Position numbers and translations under genes: made by a program
Part shown: piece by piece, positions 6,778-10,415 of the stretch
Numbering within the stretch: position 1 is the stretch's first letter
How the letters are laid out: the number at the start of each line of letters is the position of its first letter
From: Intestinibacter sp.
GTDB taxonomy: Bacteria > Bacillota > Clostridia > Peptostreptococcales > Peptostreptococcaceae
Assembly: GCF_022780145.1 (NCBI RefSeq)
Contig: NZ_JALEXO010000335.1
Span: forward strand, 1-10,415
Direction: 5' to 3'
Length of the DNA stretch: 10,415 nt
Notes under the pieces: model-generated
Told to the model about the DNA's origin: nothing
The model's database searches: none
Seen by the model: only the letters and a program-made list of their open reading frames with translations

Positions 6778-6804
6778 GAAAAATTTTTTAAGGAGGAAAG
6801 ATAA

Positions 6805-7149
6805 ATGGCTAAAAAAGGATATGGCGGAGGAATGATGCCAGGAAATATGAATCAAATTTTAAAGCAAGCTCAAAAAATGCAAGATAATATGCAAAAAATG
6901 CAACAAGAATTAGAAGCTAAAGAGTTTGAAGTATCTGTAGGAGGAGGAGCTGTAACTGTCAAAGTCAACGGAAAAAAAGAACTTTTAGACATAAACATGA
7001 AACCAGAAGTTGTTGACCCAGATGATATAGAAATGTTACAAGATTTAGTAATAAGTGCTGTAAACGAAGCTTTAAGAAAAGTTGACGAAGCTCAATCATC
7101 TCAAATGAGTAAAATGGCTGGGGGAATGAACATACCAGGATTATTTTAG
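6805..7149 (+). CDS. ebfC: YbaB/EbfC family nucleoid-associated protein
   Basis: Small dimeric DNA-binding protein of the YbaB/EbfC family, almost always encoded between dnaX and recR. The 114-residue length is typical. After a glycine and methionine-rich start (GYGGGMMPGNMN), a helix rich in Q, K and M (about 17-38) leads into the conserved core EFEVSVGGGAVTVKVNGKKELLDI, then a P.VVDPDDIEMLQDLVISAVNEAL.K helix and the family's C-terminal MAGGMNIPGLF. ATG start with a perfect AGGAGG eight bases upstream. The precise cell role is unsettled for the family: nucleoid organisation or a DNA repair link with RecR has been proposed. The next gene, recR, begins 12 bases beyond the stop. Confidence 0.95.
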   Translation: MAKKGYGGGMMPGNMNQILKQAQKMQDNMQKMQQELEAKEFEVSVGGGAVTVKVNGKKELLDINMKPEVVDPDDIEMLQDLVISAVNEALRKVDEAQSSQMSKMAGGMNIPGLF

Positions 7150-7161
7150 TAGGTGATAATG

Positions 7162-7761
7162 ATGCAATATTATACAGAGCCTATAAGTAGGCTTATTGAA
7201 GAATTTTCAAAGCTTCCAGGAGTAGGAAAAAAAACAGCTCAGAGATTGGCTTTTCATGTTATTAACATGAGTACAAACGATGTAGAAGCTTTATCAAAAG
7301 CGATTTTAGATGCGAAAAGAGAAATCAAATACTGTTCTATATGTTGTAATATAACAGATAAAGACCCTTGCAGTATGTGTTCTAATCCAAATAGAGATCC
7401 AAGCGTGATATGTGTAGTAGAGGACCCTAGAGATGTAGCAGCTATGGAAAAAACAAAAGAATTTAAGGGACAATACCATGTTTTAAATGGCGTAATTTCA
7501 CCTATGGATGGTGTGGGTCCAGATATGATAAATATAAAGGAATTAATCCAAAGATTAGGCAATCAAGAGGTTAAAGAAATAATCATGGCTACTAATCCAA
7601 CTATAGAAGGAGAAGCTACAGCTATGTATATAGCTAGACTTATAAAGCCTATGGGAATTAAAGTCACTAGAATAGCTCATGGATTACCTGTAGGAGGAGA
7701 TTTAGAATATGCCGATGAAGTTACTATATCTAAAGCCTTGGAAGGAAGAAGAGAAATATAA
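7162..7761 (+). CDS. recR: Recombination mediator protein RecR
   Basis: RecR works with RecO and RecF to load RecA on single-stranded gaps. From the ATG at 7162 it is 199 residues and begins MQYYTEPISRLIEEFSKLPG, as in Bacillus. The frame also has GTG at 7153 and ATG at 7159, but AGGTG (7151-7155) overlaps or crowds these and is six bases from 7162. Domains: helix-hairpin-helix LPGVGKKTAQRLAFH (18-32); zinc finger C58, C61, C70, C73, with an additional C62 beside the second ligand; Toprim from about 80 (VICVVEDPRDVAAME, later ATNPTIEGEATAMYI); and the C-terminal HGLPVGGDLEYADEVT..KALEGRRE. Last gene of the operon, followed by a terminator. Confidence 0.97.
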   Translation: MQYYTEPISRLIEEFSKLPGVGKKTAQRLAFHVINMSTNDVEALSKAILDAKREIKYCSICCNITDKDPCSMCSNPNRDPSVICVVEDPRDVAAMEKTKEFKGQYHVLNGVISPMDGVGPDMINIKELIQRLGNQEVKEIIMATNPTIEGEATAMYIARLIKPMGIKVTRIAHGLPVGGDLEYADEVTISKALEGRREI

Positions 7762-7781
7762 TAAAAATTAATAATAGAATG

Positions 7782-7825
7782 AATCAGCGTGAATTTATAT
7801 ATATTATTTTGCGCTGATTTTTTTT
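7782..7825 (+). terminator. Rho-independent terminator of dnaX-ybaB-recR
   Basis: Stem AATCAGCG (7782-7789) with CGCTGATT (7812-7819), an AT-rich 22-base loop that can pair partly within itself, then an eight-T run (7818-7825). It lies 20 bases past the recR stop. Confidence 0.85.
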
Positions 7826-7835
7826 ATTTACTTAA

Positions 7836-7864
7836 TTGAATCGTTAAAAACATTGTTGTATAAT
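7836..7864 (+). promoter_or_regulatory. Sigma-A promoter of the small basic protein gene
   Basis: TTGAAT (7836-7841), 17-base spacer, TATAAT (7859-7864): the same boxes and spacing as the nadABC promoter. AATCGTTAA (7839-7847), the element of the nadA-niaR inverted repeat, overlaps the -35 box. Predicted leader about 23 bases. Confidence 0.8.
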
Positions 7865-7894
7865 CTTATTAATAAATTTAAATAGAGGTGTAAG

Positions 7895-8098
7895 ATGAAA
7901 ACAACTATGGATTTTGAGGAGTATACTGTCAATAAAGAAAAGAGACAGAGAAAAATTGAATCTAAAAAAAGAGACAAATCAAAAAGTACAACTAAAAGAA
8001 AAAAACATGTGATAAAGGATAATAGAAATAGTTCTTTCAGAAATAATTACAAGCATTATCAGTATGATTATGAAGAAGATTTTTATGAACCTTATTAA
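7895..8098 (+). CDS. Small basic, tyrosine-rich hypothetical protein
   Basis: I do not recognise this 67-residue protein. It looks like a real gene: ATG at 7895 follows AGAGGTG (7884-7890) at a good distance, a strong promoter precedes it and a GC-rich hairpin terminator follows, so it forms its own transcription unit. Composition is striking: 19 Lys/Arg, mostly between residues 14 and 46 (KEKRQRKIESKKRDKSKS, then KRKK), against 12 acidic residues placed at the start (DFEE) and end (EED..E). Seven tyrosines are present, six of them in the last 16 residues (YKHYQYDYEEDFYEPY). No signal peptide, membrane segment, cysteine or known enzyme motif. The basic middle suggests binding to nucleic acid, ribosome or membrane phosphate, but that is inference. 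Probably disordered. Confidence 0.7.
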   Translation: MKTTMDFEEYTVNKEKRQRKIESKKRDKSKSTTKRKKHVIKDNRNSSFRNNYKHYQYDYEEDFYEPY

Positions 8099-8125
8099 AA
8101 ATTAAAAGATGATATTGTAAAATCG

Positions 8126-8155
8126 GCCAACTCATGAGAGTTGGCTTTATTAATT
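8126..8155. terminator. Terminator shared by the small basic protein gene and the convergent glycosyltransferase gene
   Basis: Perfect 8-bp stem GCCAACTC (8126-8133) with GAGTTGGC (8138-8145), loop ATGA, followed on the plus strand by TTTATTAATT. On the minus strand the stem is followed by CGATTTTAC, so it can also end the convergent gene whose stop is at 8202-8204. The plus-strand direction is the stronger. Confidence 0.75.
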
Positions 8156-8201
8156 GTGTTTAATTATTTATGTATTTGAGGTTAATCGTGTATTGATAAA
8201 A

Positions 8202-9365
8202 TTAACTGATTATATCAATCACTAAATTAGCTATATCTTCAGCTGTGTTTTGTTTTTTTATAGCCTTTATGTTATTTTTTATTAATTCTATTCTAGATGG
8301 ATTATCTATAAGTACTTTTAGTAATACAGAAAGAGTGAATTTTTTAGAAGTTCTTATAGCCGCACCGCAATTTGATAGAAAGTCTAAGTTTTCTTCTTCT
8401 GGTCCAGGTATGTAATAAGGAACGATCATTGGTAGTTCCTTTATTAAACATTCAGTAGTTGTTAAGCCCCCTGGTTTTGAAATTATTATATCCACAGATG
8501 ATAAGATATCGTTCATTTTTTTAGTAAATCCAAGTACTGATATGTTTTTATCAAATGAATGTTTTTCAATTGACTTTTCTAATTTTTCTTTTAAGCTTTC
8601 ATTTCTGCCTGCAATTACAAGTATTTGGAAATCTCTGTCTATAGATATTAATTCTTTTAAGGTATCTTTTATATTTCCAGCTCCAAAACTTCCACCCATT
8701 ACTAATACAGTGAATTTATCAGGAGCAAGTCCTAACTCTTCAAGGACGACATTTCTTTCTCTATGCTCTAAAAATGATTTTTCGACAGGAATACCATATA
8801 CTTTTATCTTTTTATCATCTATGCCTTCTGATATTAAAACTTCTCTTACATATTCATCACCAGCAACATAATAATCAATTTCATCTTGAATATATGCTGA
8901 GTGAGCTGTATAGTCAGTTAAAACTGATATAAGAGGCGGGATATAAAAATTACTAAAAATATTGTTATCAGGATATTTCTTTTTTAGAGTACTTAAAGCT
9001 ATCATAGGAAATGGATGAGTTCCTATGATTAAATCTGGTCTAGAGTCCTTTAATAATTTTTTTAATTTTGAACACATAAGAGTATTGAATAAATTTCCTT
9101 TAAATTCGTTTTTAGCTATTATATTAGCATCAGAGATCTTATACATACCACCCCAAGCTTTAGGTGTATATTTAGCCGATTTTTCATAACCACTAGAGAT
9201 AATTTTATCTGTTGCTGTGTTGATCATTTTTAAACTATCTACAATTTCACAATCTATATGTTCACCATCGATATATTTTTTATCTAGTTCATCTTTTATT
9301 GCGTGGGCTGCTCTATTATGTCCTCCGCCTGTAGAGGCAGACATAATTAGTACCTTTTTAGACAT
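8202..9365 (-). CDS. UgtP/MGDG-synthase-family glycosyltransferase (diacylglycerol glycosyltransferase)
   Basis: A GT28-type enzyme expected to transfer a sugar from a UDP-sugar to diacylglycerol at the inner face of the membrane, making glycolipids and lipoteichoic acid anchors. The 387 residues split into the MGDG synthase N-terminal domain (TGGGH 12-16, GTHPFPM 115-121, LTDYTAH 149-155) and the C-terminal nucleotide-sugar domain (MGGSFGAG 223-230, SKPGGLTTTECL 296-307, PGPEEEN 320-326), all in family order. No transmembrane segment; such enzymes associate with the membrane peripherally. ATG start with AGGAGG (plus 9375-9380) nine bases upstream. It is monocistronic and divergent from the glutaredoxin-like gene. 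Exact sugar and number of transfers cannot be read from sequence; a MurG-like role is unlikely given the N-terminal domain. Confidence 0.9.
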   Translation of the reverse strand: MSKKVLIMSASTGGGHNRAAHAIKDELDKKYIDGEHIDCEIVDSLKMINTATDKIISSGYEKSAKYTPKAWGGMYKISDANIIAKNEFKGNLFNTLMCSKLKKLLKDSRPDLIIGTHPFPMIALSTLKKKYPDNNIFSNFYIPPLISVLTDYTAHSAYIQDEIDYYVAGDEYVREVLISEGIDDKKIKVYGIPVEKSFLEHRERNVVLEELGLAPDKFTVLVMGGSFGAGNIKDTLKELISIDRDFQILVIAGRNESLKEKLEKSIEKHSFDKNISVLGFTKKMNDILSSVDIIISKPGGLTTTECLIKELPMIVPYYIPGPEEENLDFLSNCGAAIRTSKKFTLSVLLKVLIDNPSRIELIKNNIKAIKKQNTAEDIANLVIDIIS

Positions 9366-9390
9366 TACAAATAACCTCCTAATTATTATG

Positions 9391-9396
9391 ATTATA
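9391..9396 (-). promoter_or_regulatory. Possible -10 box for the glycosyltransferase gene
   Basis: TATAAT on the minus strand, close above the AGGAGG of the glycosyltransferase gene. The -35 position (CATAAT at 17-base spacing) is poor, and the region is so AT-rich that the call is tentative. Confidence 0.4.
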
Positions 9397-9442
9397 TTGC
9401 TTTATTTTTATAAATTATGTACTATTAATTATATTTTTATAA

Positions 9443-9470
9443 TTTACAATACATATTAATTTTATAATAT
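9443..9470 (+). promoter_or_regulatory. Predicted promoter of the glutaredoxin-like gene
   Basis: TTTACA (9443-9448), 16-base spacer, TAATAT (9465-9470). An alternative -10, TATAAT at 9463-9468, overlaps it but would leave only 14 bases. Both -10 choices lie inside the 10-bp palindrome at 9449-9474. Confidence 0.5.
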
Positions 9471-9474
9471 GTAT
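9449..9474. repeat. Perfect palindrome over the glutaredoxin-like gene promoter
   Basis: ATACATATTA (9449-9458) and TAATATGTAT (9465-9474) form a perfect 10-bp inverted repeat with a 6-base centre. It covers the -10 and spacer of the predicted promoter in a divergent intergenic region, a typical operator position. The regulator is not identifiable from this window. Confidence 0.6.
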
Positions 9475-9518
9475 AAGTGAAAATAAAGGAAAATTAGAAA
9501 AAGAAGGAGTGAGATATA

Positions 9519-9749
9519 TTGAAAAGAATCGAGATGTACACAAGTGATACTTGCCCAAACTGTGTAAAATTGAAAGAGTTTTTGAAAAAAAATAATATAG
9601 AATACATTGAATATAATATATCAAAAAGTGAAAAATATAGAAAAGAGCTTATAAAAGAAGGTTTTTTATCTGTGCCAGTTATGAAAATAGATGACGATTA
9701 TGTTTTAGGATTTGATGTACCTAGGATAAAAGAATTACTATCTTTGTAA
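9519..9749 (+). CDS. Glutaredoxin/NrdH-like thiol-disulfide protein
   Basis: A 76-residue single-domain thioredoxin-fold protein. The N-terminal strand IEMYTSDTCPNCVKLKEFL holds the redox CPNC motif (C12, C15). The cis-proline loop is SVPVM (P53), followed by GFDVPRIKELL, as in NrdH redoxins and small glutaredoxins. Likely a cytosolic electron donor for thiol enzymes or ribonucleotide reductase; the partner is unknown. The start is TTG at 9519, with AAGGAG (9504-9509) nine bases upstream; the first in-frame ATG (9534) would remove most of the first beta strand, so TTG is preferred. No clear rho-independent terminator follows: an AT-rich hairpin at 9811-9848 is the only strong structure. Confidence 0.85.
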   Translation: MKRIEMYTSDTCPNCVKLKEFLKKNNIEYIEYNISKSEKYRKELIKEGFLSVPVMKIDDDYVLGFDVPRIKELLSL

Positions 9750-9810
9750 AATTTTTTGTTATATAAATTTGAAATTATAGGCATACTATTTAGAGATAAT
9801 AATTTTATTA

Positions 9811-9848
9811 CATAGATTTTATAAAATATATTTTTTATAAAATCTATG
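9811..9848. repeat. Perfect 16-bp AT-rich hairpin/inverted repeat
   Basis: Arms 9811-9826 (CATAGATTTTATAAAA) and 9833-9848 are exact reverse complements around the 6-base loop TATATT. There is no T run directly after either side, so it is not a textbook intrinsic terminator. It is the only notable structure in the 228 bases between the glutaredoxin-like gene and rRNA promoter P1; the rest of that gap (9750-9977) is AT-rich with no coding potential seen. Confidence 0.75.
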
Positions 9849-9977
9849 ATAAATTATAGCTAATTAGAAGTGCTGTAATAAGTTAATATAAAGAACATAC
9901 AATTTAATATTTTAATGAGATTATTTAAGTATAAATTATAAAAATATACAAATAATAAAAATAAAATAAAAAAAGTA

Positions 9978-10006
9978 TTGACGAAAGTTTTTTTTGATGG
10001 TATAGT
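9978..10006 (+). promoter_or_regulatory. rRNA operon promoter P1
   Basis: TTGACG (9978-9983), 17-base spacer, TATAGT (10001-10006), with a TG at 9998-9999 giving an extended -10. A long A-tract-rich segment just upstream (about 9935-9977) resembles an UP element. Confidence 0.85.
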
Positions 10007-10010
10007 ATTA

Positions 10011-10035
10011 CTTGTCCTTGAGAGAGAGGGACAAG
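10011..10035 (+). other. Hairpin at the start of the P1 transcript
   Basis: CTTGTCCT (10011-10018) pairs with GGGACAAG (10028-10035), with one G-U pair and a purine-rich 9-base loop. It lies at the predicted P1 start site, so only transcripts starting at its left edge would contain the full stem. Confidence 0.55.
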
Positions 10036-10087
10036 AGCTTGAACAGCTTAGGACTTTAAAGTTTTAAATAAAAAATAAAAAAAGTCC

Positions 10088-10116
10088 TTGACAAAAAAAT
10101 AAAATTTTGTTAAAAT
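10088..10116 (+). promoter_or_regulatory. rRNA operon promoter P2
   Basis: Consensus TTGACA (10088-10093), 17-base spacer, TAAAAT (10111-10116), TG at 10108-10109 for an extended -10. It repeats P1 at 110 bases distance, including the AAATAAAAAAAGT run preceding each -35 box. Confidence 0.9.
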
Positions 10117-10303
10117 GATTAAGCTGACTTAAGCAATGAACTTTGAAAATTAAACAGTAGGTTAATAATAAACTTTAATTCACACGAATTAAAACCAACA
10201 AACCAAGCCAGATATTCGATAATGATTAGTCTGAGCAGGAAACTTTATTTTGAGCAATTGACATGAGCGAAGCGAATGGACATTGCGACATAAAGTGTAA
10301 CTT
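10117..10303 (+). promoter_or_regulatory. 16S rRNA leader with boxA-like element
   Basis: Transcribed leader from P2 to the mature 16S end. TGAACTTTGAAAATT (10137-10151) resembles the boxA antitermination element of Firmicute rRNA operons. AACTTTATTTTGAG occurs at 10241-10254 and again at 10299-10312, spanning the 16S start; between them lies a partly self-complementary segment (CAAT...ATTG with CAT/ATG) and ATAAAGT (10290-10296), which can pair with either copy of ACTTTAT. These are probably parts of the maturation structure. Confidence 0.7.

Positions 10304-10415
<112 letters not shown>

Noticed and set aside
7254..7562. Minus-strand ORF inside recR, and similarly 5197-5457 inside dnaX
   Set aside because: Both overlap fully conserved coding sequence on the plus strand and lack any start signal.
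8192..8219. Inverted repeat ATTGATA/TATCAAT at the glycosyltransferase stop codon
   Set aside because: Seven AT-rich base pairs with a 14-base loop and no T tract after it; weaker than the hairpin at 8126-8145, which serves as terminator.
8542..8871. Plus-strand ORFs opposite the glycosyltransferase gene (also 9217-9459)
   Set aside because: Antisense to strong family motifs; low-complexity composition of a shadow frame.
9415..9624. Minus-strand 69-codon ORF across the glutaredoxin-like gene start
   Set aside because: It runs through the promoter and palindrome and opposes a protein with a clear CPNC thioredoxin fold.

Overview
The window is low-GC (roughly 30% by eye), densely coded chromosomal DNA from a Gram-positive member of the Clostridia. 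The opening of the 16S rRNA gene at the right end (V1 hairpin GCGATCTTCTTCGGAAGAGAGC), the large Bacillus/Clostridium-type SRP RNA and the order tadA - tRNA-Ser - SRP RNA - dnaX - ybaB - recR all point to Firmicutes. The V1 sequence and gene content look like Peptostreptococcaceae (relatives of Clostridioides, Paraclostridium and Romboutsia), but that family placement is my inference. All genes are housekeeping or core metabolism. I see no phage, insertion sequence, CRISPR array or defence island.

Layout. (1) 1-3155, minus strand: the de novo NAD operon nadA-nadB-nadC, ending in a strong bidirectional terminator at 42-93. (2) 3156-3388: divergent control region with a sigma-A promoter and a perfect NiaR-type operator for nadABC, and a separate promoter for niaR. 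(3) 3389-3950: niaR (HTH plus 3H domain, niacin-responsive repressor) with its terminator. (4) 4015-4957: tadA, tRNA-Ser(GGA) and SRP RNA, packed closely enough to be one transcript, ending in a terminator. (5) 5023-7825: dnaX (GTG start), ybaB/ebfC and recR, a replication/repair cluster ending in a terminator. (6) 7836-8150: a 67-codon, highly basic and tyrosine-rich small protein that I do not recognise, with its own promoter and a terminator shared with the convergent gene. (7) 8202-9365, minus: a UgtP/MGDG-synthase-type glycolipid glycosyltransferase. (8) 9443-9749: a glutaredoxin/NrdH-like CxxC protein starting at TTG. (9) 9750-10415: a non-coding stretch with a 16-bp perfect hairpin, tandem rRNA promoters P1 and P2, a structured leader with a boxA-like element, and the first ~112 bases of a 16S rRNA gene.

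How the parts fit. NadB oxidises aspartate to iminoaspartate, NadA condenses it with dihydroxyacetone phosphate to quinolinate, and NadC converts quinolinate to nicotinate mononucleotide. The neighbouring NiaR would shut the operon off when niacin is available, through the palindrome lying exactly at the predicted transcription start. The central block groups translation and secretion (TadA, tRNA-Ser, SRP RNA) with replication and recombination (DnaX, YbaB, RecR), a conserved Firmicute neighbourhood.

I did not find a convincing new multi-gene system. The best leads for novelty are the small basic/tyrosine-rich protein, the palindrome over the promoter of the thiol-redox gene, the AATCGTTAA element repeated in three intergenic positions, the unusual C-terminal half of TadA, and the alternative pairings in the 16S leader.
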